Shown one piece after another: positions 9,624 through 19,910 of a stretch of 64,000 nt of DNA; position 1 is the first letter of the stretch, and the number at the start of each line of letters is the position of its first letter. The stretch is from positions 1-64,000 of the forward strand of contig JAEYYV010000084.1 of NCBI GenBank assembly GCA_023428295.1. Direction: 5' to 3'. Made by a program: the position numbers and the translations under genes. The notes below the pieces were generated by a model that saw nothing but the letters and a program-made list of their open reading frames with translations, did not search any database and had not been told where the DNA came from. The DNA is from Pseudomonadota bacterium (GTDB lineage Bacteria; Myxococcota_A; Polyangia; Haliangiales; Haliangiaceae).

Positions 9624-9633
9624 ACGGTAGTGT
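9624..9633. promoter_or_regulatory. Candidate bidirectional -10 module (ANNNTANNNT)
   Basis: ACGGTAGTGT. On the plus strand TAGTGT ends 6 nt before ATG 9640, with a TTGGAC 18 nt upstream (9604-9609) as a possible -35. On the minus strand the overlapping TACCGT would drive the treZ operon with a longer leader. The two hexamers share the central TA. Confidence 0.4.
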
Positions 9634-9639
9634 CCGCGA

Positions 9640-10647
9640 ATGTCTCGCCTGACCATTCTCGCCCTCGTCTTCGCTGCCGCGTGCGGTGGCAAGTCCACTC
9701 CGCCACCGACGACGCCGCTGCCCGAGGACAAGCCCTCCGAGCCGATGGTCAAGTCCGAGGAGCCCAAGGAGCCCGAGCCGCCCCCGGTCGAGCCGATCGA
9801 GATCACCATCGATGCTCCGTCCGTCACCGTGAAGCTCGTGAAGGCGGGCACCGGTACGAAGTCAAAGCTCGCGTACCGCGCGGGCGCGGCGGGAGCCAAG
9901 GTCCCCGTCGAGATCGCGTTCGACATCGGTCAGAAAGCGACGATGACGGGCAAGGGCAGCGAAGAGGTCATCACGCCGACGATCGTGTTGCTCACCGACG
10001 CCGAGACCACGGCCGAGGATCCGACGACGATCGGCTACACGTTCAGCCTGAACGGCATCGATGCGCGTGATGTTCCCGGACAGAACCCGCAGATGAACGC
10101 GCAGGCGATCCGGGATCAGATCGGCACGCTCGATGGCCTCACCATCAAGGGCAAGGTCGGCCTCAATGGCGTCGCGGCCGGCGCCACCGCCGTGCGCATC
10201 GAGAAGGGTGACGCGGCCGGCAAGCAGGTCGTCGATCTCGTTCGCCAAGCGTTCCCGTCGTGGCCGGCGCTTCCGACCGAGGCGGTCGGTGCGGGGGCGA
10301 AGTGGACGGCGACGAGCAAGGCCACACTTATGGGCAAGCTCGAGCTGACGCAGGAGACGTCGTACGAGCTGGTCTCGCGTAAGGGGAACGTCGTCACGAT
10401 CAAGGGTACGTCGAAGATCACGGGTACGGACGCGGAGCTCGACGGTCAGAAGATCAGCGGCATCAAGGGCACGGGCGTGATCGAGGCGACGATCACCGAC
10501 GGACAGCTGCCGTCGTTCAAGACGAACCAGTCGACGGGATTCACCGTGACGGATCCGTCGAAGAACGAGTCGCTCACGCTCGACGTCAAGGTCGGCAGCG
10601 CCGTGACGCCCAAGGTCGCTGCTGCCGAGCCTGCCGCGAAGAAGTAG
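9640..10647 (+). CDS. Predicted lipoprotein with Pro/Glu/Lys-rich linker
   Basis: 335 aa. A short signal peptide ends in a lipobox (VFAAACGG, Cys about residue 15), so the mature protein should be lipid-anchored. A low-complexity linker (PPPTTPLPEDKPSEP, then EEPKEPEPPPVEP) leads into a domain of about 280 aa, rich in Lys, Thr and Gly, made of alternating predicted strands. I see no catalytic motif. The composition resembles the DUF6263-like lipoproteins of Myxococcota and Bacteroidota, but that link is tentative. The gene ends 1 bp before the convergent WYL gene. The start has a -10-like box 6 nt upstream and no Shine-Dalgarno. Confidence 0.85.
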   Translation: MSRLTILALVFAAACGGKSTPPPTTPLPEDKPSEPMVKSEEPKEPEPPPVEPIEITIDAPSVTVKLVKAGTGTKSKLAYRAGAAGAKVPVEIAFDIGQKATMTGKGSEEVITPTIVLLTDAETTAEDPTTIGYTFSLNGIDARDVPGQNPQMNAQAIRDQIGTLDGLTIKGKVGLNGVAAGATAVRIEKGDAAGKQVVDLVRQAFPSWPALPTEAVGAGAKWTATSKATLMGKLELTQETSYELVSRKGNVVTIKGTSKITGTDAELDGQKISGIKGTGVIEATITDGQLPSFKTNQSTGFTVTDPSKNESLTLDVKVGSAVTPKVAAAEPAAKK

Positions 10648-10648
10648 C

Positions 10649-11626
10649 TCAGCCGAGCTCGGCGCGGAGGCGCTGGATGCGCTCGCGCATCGCGGCCTGC
10701 GCTTCCGGCGGACCGACGATCCATGCGTGACGGCCGAGGCCGAGCACCCACTGGGTGACCCACTCGAAGCCGTCGCAATCGATCTGCAGGAGCGCGGATC
10801 CGTCGTCCTGCATGTCGACATCGCCGATGGGCCAGTTCGCGCCGATGCGCGTGACCGCGAGCGGATCGAGCATGACCTTCACGTTGACCGAGTCGGCCGA
10901 CGGCACGTAGAGGCGATCGCGACGGTACGCCTCGAGATCGAAGGTCTCCGGGCGCTCGAAGCGCGTGCCGGTGGCGTGCAGCTCGGCGATGCGATCGATG
11001 CGGAACGTGCGCACGTCGCCGCGCTTGTGGCAGTGACCGACGACGTACCACTCGCCCGCGTGGTGAACGATGCCGTACGGATCGATCGGGCGGCGCTCCG
11101 CGGTGGCGGTGGACGCGGCGGCGTAGTCGATCTCGACGCGCTCGTTGCGGCGCACGGCGGTGACGAGCGCGCGCAAGTGCGAGGTGACCGCCTGCTCGGT
11201 GATCGAGGTGACGACGGTGGACGTGGCGAGGCTCTCGGCTTCGCCGGCGTCGCGACCGAGCGCCTTGAGCAGCTTGGCCTCGGCCGACTGCATCGCGGAG
11301 TCGAACGGCGCGATGCCGCTCTCGCGAAGTGCGCGCACGCCGAGGAGGAGCGAGCAGCCCTCCGCGGCCGTGAGGCGCAGCGGGCGCGTGAGGCGATGCG
11401 CGAGATCGACGAACACGCGGCCTTCGTCGACGGAGACGAGCAGGTATTCACCCGGATCGCCGTCGGGTGGGCCGACTTGCGAGAGGAGCTCGAGGTCCGC
11501 GATCAGCTCGTCGCGCTCGGCGCCGAGCTGCTTCGCGAGTTGATCCACGGGCACACCTTCGGGGTGCTTGGCCACGTACGGCACGATGTAGAGGAGACGC
11601 CGCAGCTTCTGATTCACGTCACGCAT
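10649..11626 (-). CDS. WYL-domain transcriptional regulator, PafC-like member of tandem pair
   Basis: 325 aa. The N-terminal about 90 aa form an HTH-like region (NQKLRRLLYIVPYVAKHPEG, VPVDQLAKQLGA). A WYL domain follows around 165-235 (VEIDYAA, RRPIDPYGIVHHAGEWYVVGHC, VRTFRIDRI), then the WCX C-terminal extension. WYL proteins bind ligands or nucleic acid and regulate transcription; the actinobacterial PafB/PafC pair activates the DNA-damage response. The ATG at 11626 overlaps the upstream WYL gene stop by 8 nt (ATGCGTGA), which matches the pafB-pafC order. The target regulon cannot be read from the sequence. Confidence 0.9.
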   Translation of the reverse strand: MRDVNQKLRRLLYIVPYVAKHPEGVPVDQLAKQLGAERDELIADLELLSQVGPPDGDPGEYLLVSVDEGRVFVDLAHRLTRPLRLTAAEGCSLLLGVRALRESGIAPFDSAMQSAEAKLLKALGRDAGEAESLATSTVVTSITEQAVTSHLRALVTAVRRNERVEIDYAAASTATAERRPIDPYGIVHHAGEWYVVGHCHKRGDVRTFRIDRIAELHATGTRFERPETFDLEAYRRDRLYVPSADSVNVKVMLDPLAVTRIGANWPIGDVDMQDDGSALLQIDCDGFEWVTQWVLGLGRHAWIVGPPEAQAAMRERIQRLRAELG

Positions 11627-12746
11627 CGACCACCACCGGTGCGGGAGGAGGATAGTGCGTGTCGATCGCGTCGAGCTCGTCGGCGACCTTCGCGCGCAGG
11701 CGATCGCCGCGCAGGATCTTGATCGCGCCTTTGGCGGCGAGGATGCGCGTGGCGGCGAACTCGAGGTTCGAGCAGTCGAACGTGATGAGCGTGCGGTCGC
11801 CGTGTACGCGCTTGACCGATGCCGGACCGAAGTCCTCGTTGCCCACCTCCGCTGCTTCGGGGCCGAGTGCGAGCTGCACTTCCTCGGGCGGATCCACGGT
11901 GAACGTCCACGGCGAGCGCTGCGCATACGCTTTGACGTCGAAGTCGGCGGGGCGCTCGAAGTCGGGTGACTTGGGCTTGGGCGCTTGCTCGGCGGCGAGC
12001 ATGCGATCGACGCGGAACGAGCGGACCTCTTTGCGCAGGTGGCACCAGCCGATCGCGAGCCACGCGCCCTCGCGATATACGAGCGCGTATGGATCGAGCT
12101 CGCGCTTGCTGACCATGCCGTCGGTGGCGGCTTGGTACTTGATCGTCACGCGCTTGCGGAGCCGCGTGGCGGACTCGAGCGTGGCGTAGATCTCGCCGAG
12201 CTCGGGGCGCTCGTCGCGGCTCGCTTGCGGGACATTGCGTCCGGGGAAGTGGACGAGCACGGGCGACGTCGTGGACGGGCGCGGAAACTCCGTCGGAGTG
12301 TCGGGCAGCTCGGGAAGATCGAACGCGAGCTTCTTGAGCGCGAGGTCGACGATCTTGGGATACGTGCCGCCCGGCATCGCGTGCGCGACGTTGGCCGCGA
12401 GGACGAGCGCGCTGATCTCGTCCGGCGTGAGCCGCACTTCGGGCATCTTGAACCGCTTGAGATCGATCACGTAGCCGCCGTCCTCGAGCGAGTCGTCCTC
12501 GTCGGGCGTGACGTAGCGGATCGGGACACCGAGCTCGAGCAGATCGGCCTTGTCGCGCTCGAACGCGCGGAGGCCGGCCTCGACGTTGAGCGTCTGGTAC
12601 GCCGGGAATGACTCGCGGATCTCGCGGTACGCCACGGGCGTGCGTGCGCGCAAAAGGATCATGACGAGGTCGAGCAATCGCTTGCTGCGATCACCGCGCG
12701 TTCCCTCGTCTCCTTTCGTCGTCCCCTTGGTGGGCTTGGTCGCCAC
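11619..12746 (-). CDS. WYL-domain transcriptional regulator, PafB-like member of tandem pair
   Basis: 375 aa, GTG start. A Thr/Lys/Asp-rich leader precedes an HTH domain (RLLDLVMILLRARTPVAYRE, then FERDKADLLELGVPIRYV), as in PafB/DeoR-type WYL regulators. The WYL domain lies around 220-285 (VTIKYQA, RELDPYALVYREGAWLAIGW, VRSFRVDRM), followed by WCX. It probably forms a heterodimer with the overlapping downstream paralog. TAGGGT stands 6 nt before the GTG with no Shine-Dalgarno, pointing to a leaderless transcript that starts the two-gene operon. Confidence 0.9.
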   Translation of the reverse strand: MATKPTKGTTKGDEGTRGDRSKRLLDLVMILLRARTPVAYREIRESFPAYQTLNVEAGLRAFERDKADLLELGVPIRYVTPDEDDSLEDGGYVIDLKRFKMPEVRLTPDEISALVLAANVAHAMPGGTYPKIVDLALKKLAFDLPELPDTPTEFPRPSTTSPVLVHFPGRNVPQASRDERPELGEIYATLESATRLRKRVTIKYQAATDGMVSKRELDPYALVYREGAWLAIGWCHLRKEVRSFRVDRMLAAEQAPKPKSPDFERPADFDVKAYAQRSPWTFTVDPPEEVQLALGPEAAEVGNEDFGPASVKRVHGDRTLITFDCSNLEFAATRILAAKGAIKILRGDRLRAKVADELDAIDTHYPPPAPVVVDA

Positions 12747-12752
12747 GTCGCT

Positions 12753-12758
12753 ACCCTA
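12753..12758 (-). promoter_or_regulatory. Putative -10 box of the WYL operon
   Basis: Read on the minus strand this is TAGGGT, 6 nt upstream of the GTG start at 12746, with no Shine-Dalgarno between. The spacing predicts a transcript beginning at or next to the start codon. Confidence 0.45.
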
Positions 12759-12831
12759 CATCGTCTCGCACGAGGATCGCGGGATCGCGAAACGTTTCGT
12801 CGTCGATCGCGACATCGGAAAACTCCGGGTT

Positions 12832-12837
12832 TACGAT
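12832..12837 (+). promoter_or_regulatory. Putative -10 box of the proline-rich membrane protein gene
   Basis: TACGAT lies 7 nt before ATG 12845 and overlaps the alternative ATG at 12836, which argues for 12845 as the start and for a leaderless mRNA. Confidence 0.4.
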
Positions 12838-12844
12838 GCAACGT

Positions 12845-14743
12845 ATGTCGACGGATGACGATCCACCGGGGCAGGGGGGACCTCCGTCCACGACTGGCCC
12901 TGGCCAACCGACCGGGCCCGGTGAACGCGTGTCGCGCCGAACGCTGCCACCGCCGACGCGGAGTGCACCGACGCCGTTTCAGCCGCGTGCGGGATCGACG
13001 ACGCAGAGCCCGCGACCGTCGGGCGAGGCTGCGCGAACCGGTGCGCCCGCAGATCTGATGGCAACGAACCGCGGCGCCGCACCCGGACCGCGTCCTGGTG
13101 ATCCACCCGATGAAGCGCCGACCGCGCGCAGTGGTCCCGTTCGTTCGGGCCCCTCGGGCGCACCCGCGAACCTCATGGCCACGAATCGCGGAACGCCACC
13201 CGCGCCCGCCGCCCCCGCCGCACCGGCCGCGCTCGCGAAGCCACCCGCGACCGTCGTCCCCACGCCGTCGCCACACTCGTCGACGCTGATGCAGTTTCCG
13301 TCGTCGGCTGTCGCTGCGCCCGCACCGTCGGCGGTGCCGCCATCGACCGGCGTGCCGCAATCCCACTCGGGACCGACCGGCGTTCCGCAACCGCTATCGG
13401 GTCCCGCGACGCAGCCGTCGCCGTTTGCGCCGTCGGGTGCTGTCCCGCAGCCGATGTCTGGACCGACGAGCTTGCCGTTGCCCGCGCCGCCGCCGTCGGG
13501 ACCGATCCCGAGCTACAGCTCGCAGCCGGTCACCACGCCGTATCCGGCCGACCTGCTTCACGAGGTCAAGCACGAGGGACGCAACATCGATCTCGACGAG
13601 CTCCCCGGCTCGGAGTTCGTGAAGTTCCTGAAGCTGTCGCTGCGCCGCGCGTTCCGGCTGCGCATCGAGCCGAGCGAGGTGCTCGCGCACGAGCGGCAGG
13701 CCCTCGAGACGGCGAGCCCGCCGATCCTCGATCACAACCTGCAGGCGTTTCTCGCATGGCGGCGCTCGGTGCTGTTCGTCGTCGCGTGCGCGCTCATTCC
13801 GCTCAGCATCATCGGCATCATCGGCGCGCTTCGCGTCACCGACTGGAAGGCGATCTTCTTCGTCAAGTTCACCCCGGCCGCCGCGGAAGCGATCTTCCTC
13901 TGGGTGTGCTGGGCGCAGCTCAAGAAGTGGGCAAACTGGCGCACGCAACGACGCAAGCTGTTCTACGGCTGGCTGTTGTTCATGCTCACGCCGTTCGTCG
14001 TGTTCATCTATCCGCTGAACGCGTTCTTCGAGGAGGTTCGCGGGGCGGTCTCGTCGCAAGACAAGCGGCTGATGCTGATGGCCCTCGGCATCGACGGCAT
14101 CTACAAGCAGGCCGTCATGCCGTTCGTGTTCTCGATGATCGCGATGCTGCAGCTCGCGCCCAAAGCGATCTCGCTGATGCCGGGCCTCATTCGAAGCTCG
14201 ATGGTGATCAAGCTGCTGTTCCCGGGTGTGTCCGCGCCGGGGTGGCTGATCGTCATGGCCTCGCCGCTCTACGCGCTCCTCGCGTACGTCATCTTGATCA
14301 TCCCGTATCAGTTCACGGGATCCGGTTGGTTCATCGCGGGCGTGCTGGGCGTGGTCGCGGGACAAGCGGTGCTCGCGCGCGCCGGCTTCGCGCTCGCGCG
14401 ACCGATGACCGAGGACGCAGCGATGGTCCAGATCAAGAAGGTCCGTCGCTACTACGTCACCGTGATGATCCTGTCGGCGGTGCTCATCATCGTCGCGCTC
14501 GGATCGCTCGTCGTGAAGCTCAACCTCGCGTGGACCGACGTCATCACCGCGGTGCTCAAGTTCGAGTCGAACGTCCTGATCCTCACGATGATCGGTGCGG
14601 ACCTCGTGGTCACCAACCTCGACAAGGCGCGCAAGTACACGCACGGCCAGGATCACATCGAGGACGAGACGGAGAACAAGATCGCCGCGTTCGTGAGCTT
14701 CGAGCACCCGCAAGGGCCCTCGGGGCCAGCGAATCAGCCTTAG
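12845..14743 (+). CDS. Membrane protein with long Pro/Ser/Thr-rich cytoplasmic N-terminus
   Basis: 632 aa. Residues 1 to about 235 are low-complexity Pro/Ser/Ala/Gly with internal repeats: LMATNRG occurs twice, each preceded by APADLM or APANLM, and VPQ-x-x-SGP blocks occur three times. The C-terminal about 390 aa contain about 8 hydrophobic segments (for example VLFVVACALIPLSIIGIIGA and LAYVILIIPYQF), which suggests a multipass inner-membrane protein. I recognise no transporter motif. Disordered Pro-rich tails of this kind often dock SH3-like or other scaffold domains, but that is inference. The stop overlaps the convergent hydrolase gene by 4 nt. ATG 12836 is an alternative start. Confidence 0.8.
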   Translation: MSTDDDPPGQGGPPSTTGPGQPTGPGERVSRRTLPPPTRSAPTPFQPRAGSTTQSPRPSGEAARTGAPADLMATNRGAAPGPRPGDPPDEAPTARSGPVRSGPSGAPANLMATNRGTPPAPAAPAAPAALAKPPATVVPTPSPHSSTLMQFPSSAVAAPAPSAVPPSTGVPQSHSGPTGVPQPLSGPATQPSPFAPSGAVPQPMSGPTSLPLPAPPPSGPIPSYSSQPVTTPYPADLLHEVKHEGRNIDLDELPGSEFVKFLKLSLRRAFRLRIEPSEVLAHERQALETASPPILDHNLQAFLAWRRSVLFVVACALIPLSIIGIIGALRVTDWKAIFFVKFTPAAAEAIFLWVCWAQLKKWANWRTQRRKLFYGWLLFMLTPFVVFIYPLNAFFEEVRGAVSSQDKRLMLMALGIDGIYKQAVMPFVFSMIAMLQLAPKAISLMPGLIRSSMVIKLLFPGVSAPGWLIVMASPLYALLAYVILIIPYQFTGSGWFIAGVLGVVAGQAVLARAGFALARPMTEDAAMVQIKKVRRYYVTVMILSAVLIIVALGSLVVKLNLAWTDVITAVLKFESNVLILTMIGADLVVTNLDKARKYTHGQDHIEDETENKIAAFVSFEHPQGPSGPANQP

Positions 14744-15606
14744 GACAAGCGCTCGGCGAGCTCGTGCCACATCGGCAGGAGCTCGTCGCGCGTGAACAGC
14801 TCGAAGTGATCCGGATCGATCGCATCGCCGCGTCGCGTACCCACGACGCGTAGCTTGGCGGCGCACGGGAGGTGCCCCGTGAACGCCGATGCATCGCGCG
14901 GCGTACACATCCAGTCCCCTGCGCCGCAGAGCGGCAGCACGGGCGTCGTGATCGTCTCGGCGCTCGCCGTGTAGTCCACGCCGCGCAGGCTCGTCCAGCG
15001 CGCGCTCGAGGCCCACCCGGTGAGCTGCTTCACGTAGCTCGCGGCTTCGTCCGCGGTGCCCACGCGCAAGCGACGGATCGGCGCGTAGCCGAGGAGCTGC
15101 GTGGCCGCGCGATACACGCCCATCACGGCGCGACGAGCGAGCGGTCCACTCGGTCCAGAGAGCCACACCGATGTCGCCGCGAGGACGAGCAGGCGCGGCG
15201 ACGGGATGCGTCCGGTGCCGAGCGCTGCCGTCGAGACGAGACCGCCGAGCGAATGTCCGAGGAGGACGAGCTCGCTCGCGCTACACGCTGCAGCGCGAGC
15301 GCACGCGGCGACGATCGCTGGAAGATCGAGCTCCACGAGATCGTCGAAGCTCCAGTCGTCGCGCTTCGCCGACGGCGGTTGCGAACGACCGTGGCCGCGG
15401 AAGTCCGGCACGAACACTTCGAAGCCTTCGCGCGCGAGCACGTGTGCGAACGACGCCTTGCCTTTGCGCGCTCCGAAGTAGCGTCCGTCGGTCATCATCG
15501 CGTGCAAGCAGATGATCGCGCCGCGCGGCTGTCCGCTCGGTGGACGAACGCGATCGATCTTCAGCGTCACGCCATCGACGGTGAACGCCGTGATCTCGTC
15601 CTGCAT
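14740..15606 (-). CDS. Alpha/beta-hydrolase family protein
   Basis: 288 aa. The alpha/beta-hydrolase fold is shown by ICLHAMMTDGRYF (oxyanion-hole strand and loop), VPDFRGHGRS and the nucleophile elbow GHSLGG (Ser about 119). A late Asp (PLCGAGDWMC) and a C-terminal His (DPDHFELF) complete a plausible triad. The sequence resembles lysophospholipase- or esterase-type serine hydrolases; the substrate is unknown. Cytoplasmic, no signal peptide. Its start ATG overlaps the stop of the upstream beta-barrel gene (ATGA at 15606), so they are one operon. Confidence 0.88.
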   Translation of the reverse strand: MQDEITAFTVDGVTLKIDRVRPPSGQPRGAIICLHAMMTDGRYFGARKGKASFAHVLAREGFEVFVPDFRGHGRSQPPSAKRDDWSFDDLVELDLPAIVAACARAAACSASELVLLGHSLGGLVSTAALGTGRIPSPRLLVLAATSVWLSGPSGPLARRAVMGVYRAATQLLGYAPIRRLRVGTADEAASYVKQLTGWASSARWTSLRGVDYTASAETITTPVLPLCGAGDWMCTPRDASAFTGHLPCAAKLRVVGTRRGDAIDPDHFELFTRDELLPMWHELAERLS

Positions 15607-16112
15607 CAGAAGTAGTAGCGGGCGCCGGCGCCGGCGTTGAGCGCGATGCCGAAGTGATCGCCATCGTGCGCGCGATACTCGAGCACGCCCGCGACCTCGA
15701 CGAACGCGTCGAGCGGGATGCGCTTGAAGTCGAACAGGATGCCGCCGACGACGCGCGCTCCGAACGCGAAGTAGTTGGTGTCGCGTCCGTCGCGATACTG
15801 GATCATGCGCACGCCGGGACCGACGTAGACCGGGAGCACGAACGACTCGCGCGTCTGCAGGATGTACGGGTGAAACACGTAGTCCACGTGCGCGTGGACG
15901 CCCGCGCCGATGAACGCGAGCCCGAGCGCCGCTTGAATGGCCTGATCGTCCTTCAGGTACAGCTTGGCGGTGATGCCGGTCGGCTCTCCAAAGATGATGC
16001 CGATGCCAAACGTGCCTTTCTCGGGCTGTGGATCGAGGTCGACCACAGGCTCTTCTGCAGCGGCCCTCCCGGCGAGCATTGCGACGATGATCACGGCGGC
16101 AAACGCCCTCAT
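15606..16112 (-). CDS. Small outer-membrane beta-barrel-like protein
   Basis: 168 aa from ATG 16112. A signal peptide (RAFAAVIIVAMLAGRAAA) is followed by a glycine- and aromatic-rich chain of alternating strands (GTFGIGIIFGEPTGITAKLY, HAHVDYVFHPYIL) ending in Tyr-Phe, the usual C-terminal signature of outer-membrane barrels. The length fits an 8-stranded barrel. GTG 16121 is an alternative start, but TAGCGT sits 7 nt before ATG 16112, which supports the shorter form. It leads the operon with the hydrolase. Confidence 0.82.
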   Translation of the reverse strand: MRAFAAVIIVAMLAGRAAAEEPVVDLDPQPEKGTFGIGIIFGEPTGITAKLYLKDDQAIQAALGLAFIGAGVHAHVDYVFHPYILQTRESFVLPVYVGPGVRMIQYRDGRDTNYFAFGARVVGGILFDFKRIPLDAFVEVAGVLEYRAHDGDHFGIALNAGAGARYYF

Positions 16113-16119
16113 GGCAGGC

Positions 16120-16125
16120 ACGCTA
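16120..16125 (-). promoter_or_regulatory. Putative -10 box of the beta-barrel/hydrolase operon
   Basis: On the minus strand TAGCGT ends 7 nt before ATG 16112, with no Shine-Dalgarno between. This decides the choice of 16112 over the in-frame GTG at 16121, which would lie inside the box. Confidence 0.45.
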
Positions 16126-16192
16126 ACTCAGACGCCGGATGCGATCACGAAATAGGCAGTCGTTCCCGAACCGCGTTACGATATTCGAGAAC

Positions 16193-17500
16193 ATGCTGAG
16201 AGCGTTGGCACTGGTTCTCGTTGCTTGCGCTGCGGGCTGTTATCAGTCGCCATCCATCTCGAGCTGCAAGCTTCGCTGTGGTGGTGCCAACAGCACCTCG
16301 TGCCCGAGCGGGCTCGAGTGCAATGCAGGAATGTGCGTCTCACCGGGCGACACGTGCAGCGACGACGGAGGCGTGATCGACGACGCGACCGAGCTCGTCG
16401 ACATGATGACGATCGATGCACCGCAGTGCGCAGATCCCGACGTGAACCAATGGGTCGAGCAACTTCCCATCACCGCCAGCACCAACTTGACGCAGATCGT
16501 CGTCCTCGACGGCGACCACGACAACATCCCCGACATCATCGCGCTCGACACCCCCACCAGTATCAGCTTCTTCGGAGGCAACGGAGATGGCAGCTTCGGC
16601 CCTCGGATGTTGGTCATGGCAGCGTCCACCGGCTCGATCGTGAGGAAGCTGATCGTGGGCGACTTCAATCATGACGGGCGACGAGACGACCTGGTCGCGT
16701 TGCAGACCGGGGCTACCACCGCCCTGGTCAGGCTCATCAGCCGCGGGGACGGGACGTACACCGCGACAGAGTTCCCGCTCTCGACGAATTCGGCGGATAT
16801 CGGCAACGCAGGCGATGTCGACGGGGACGGCCGCGAGGACGTGATGCTTCTCTACGCTGGCAGCGACGCCAGGCTTCAGGTCTACCTCCAGATGGATACG
16901 CAGCCGTATTGGACGGAGGGCGTCATGATGGCGACGAACACACAGGCGACGAGCATGTTCGTCGGTCGCGTCAACGGCGACGCGCTCACCGATGTCGTGG
17001 TGACGATGCCAGGGGTGAACCAGGTTGGTCTTCACGTCGGGACCATCGAGAACGCCACGTACGCCTTGGCGGGCATCTCGATAACGGCCATACAAAACGG
17101 TGTAGTGCAAGCGGTCGCAGGGCAGCTCAACGCGGCGGGCGCGCGGGCCATCGTGACGGTCAGCACCGTGGACAGTTCGATCACCTACCGTGAAATCACT
17201 GGCGTGTCGGGAACCACGGGTGGCGATACGCATGCCGTCGGCAGCCAACCGAAAGCCGTGATCCTGGCGAATGTCGTCGGCGATGCGCTTCCCGACATCA
17301 TCACGGCCGACGGCGGTAGTGACACGTTCACCGTCCTGCGGAACCAGAATGGAGCGTTCGTGAGCTCCGCCATGCCGACAAGCACGAGTCACCCGATCGA
17401 TCTGGTCGCCGGTGACTTCGATCGCGATGGTCGTCTCGATGTCGCCGTCGCGAACGCCTCCAACCAGATCCGTGTCTTCCTCAACAAGTGTCTCCAGTGA
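16193..17500 (+). CDS. FG-GAP/VCBS-repeat lipoprotein
   Basis: 435 aa from ATG 16193. The lipobox VACAAGC gives a lipid-modified Cys about residue 16. A Cys-rich EGF-like segment follows (CKLRCGGANSTSCPSGLEC, then MCVSPGDTC). The rest is a beta-propeller of FG-GAP type with Ca-binding DxDxDxxxD loops, such as DGDHDNIPDIIALD, GDFNHDGRRDDL, GDVDGDGREDVML and GDFDRDGRLDVAVAN. Such proteins are usually surface-exposed adhesive or matrix proteins. The frame is open to 16139, but the signal peptide fixes the start. TACGAT (16177) and GATATT (16180) are possible -10 elements just upstream. Confidence 0.9.
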   Translation: MLRALALVLVACAAGCYQSPSISSCKLRCGGANSTSCPSGLECNAGMCVSPGDTCSDDGGVIDDATELVDMMTIDAPQCADPDVNQWVEQLPITASTNLTQIVVLDGDHDNIPDIIALDTPTSISFFGGNGDGSFGPRMLVMAASTGSIVRKLIVGDFNHDGRRDDLVALQTGATTALVRLISRGDGTYTATEFPLSTNSADIGNAGDVDGDGREDVMLLYAGSDARLQVYLQMDTQPYWTEGVMMATNTQATSMFVGRVNGDALTDVVVTMPGVNQVGLHVGTIENATYALAGISITAIQNGVVQAVAGQLNAAGARAIVTVSTVDSSITYREITGVSGTTGGDTHAVGSQPKAVILANVVGDALPDIITADGGSDTFTVLRNQNGAFVSSAMPTSTSHPIDLVAGDFDRDGRLDVAVANASNQIRVFLNKCLQ

Positions 17501-17508
17501 TCGCGTTG

Positions 17509-19058
<1,550 letters not shown>

Positions 19059-19062
<4 letters not shown>

Positions 19063-19904
19063 GCCGCTGCTGCACGCTCCGCGTCGCGCGCGCGCAGCAC
19101 CATGCCTTCACGCGCGGCCACCGTGCCCGGCAACTCGGCCGCTGCCTGCACCTCGATCGCCGCGAGAGCGTCGTCCGTCCGATTCGGATCGTGATGGAAC
19201 AGCACGAGCTGCGGCACGCCTGCCGCGCGCGCGAGCTCGGCGCCAGCGAGCCACGTCGAGTGTCCCCAGCCGACCTTGCTCGGATACTCCTCGGGTGTGT
19301 ACTGGCTGTCATAGATCAAGATGTCGGCGCCCGCCGCGAGCTTCTTCAGCGTCGGGTCCACGCACGCGAAGTGCTCCGTGTCGGTCGCGTACACGATCGA
19401 CTGGCCCGCGTGCTCGAGCCGGAAGCCATAGACCGGATCGGGATGGTTGAGCTTCGCCATCGTGATCGTGATGTCGCCGATCTGGAACTTGTCGTTCGCG
19501 CGCAGCTCTCGCGTCGAGACCTGATCCTCGAGCTGCGTCCAGTCGACCGGAAAGAACGGCGCGCGAAACAGTTCACGCATCGCTGCCTCGAGCGACATCA
19601 CGCCGTTCGGTCCACTCGCGATCTCCACGCGATGACCCGGCACGTAGATCGGCGTGAAGAACGGAAGACCCGCCACGTGATCCCAGTGCAGGTGCGAGAG
19701 CAGGATCGTCGAGTGCCGCGGACCGTGCTTCATTCGCTCGTCACCGAGCACGCGCAGACCTGTGCCCGCATCGATGATGATGCGCGTATCGCCTGCGGTC
19801 ACTTCGACACATGCGGTGTTACCGCCACTGGTCTTGTCCGCGCCGGGCGTGGCGATCGAGCCGCGCACACCGAGAAACCGAACCGAAAGATCGTGGGTGG
19901 ACAT
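19059..19904 (-). CDS. MBL-fold metallo-hydrolase (cyclic-phosphodiesterase-like)
   Basis: 281 aa. It begins VRFLGVRGSIATPG, then GGNTACVEV and IIDAGTGLR, a start typical of the PhnP/RNase-Z-like branch. The metal motif is HLHWDH (71-76), followed by VYATDTEH and later His ligands (ILFHHDP-type stretch VLFHHDPNRTDD). Expected to be a binuclear-metal phosphodiesterase or related hydrolase in the cytoplasm; the substrate is unknown. It leads an operon with the sigma-54 activator. Its ribosome-binding site AGAGGAGG, 6 nt before the ATG, is buried in a perfect hairpin. Confidence 0.9.
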
Positions 19905-19910
19905 CGCTTG

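Noticed and set aside
13394..15166. Minus-strand 590-aa open frame
   Set aside because: Antisense to the membrane protein and hydrolase; composition is that of a reverse-complement shadow.
16207..16226. TTGGCAC followed by TTGC, sigma-54 promoter-like
   Set aside because: GG-to-GC spacing is wrong and the site is inside the FG-GAP coding region.
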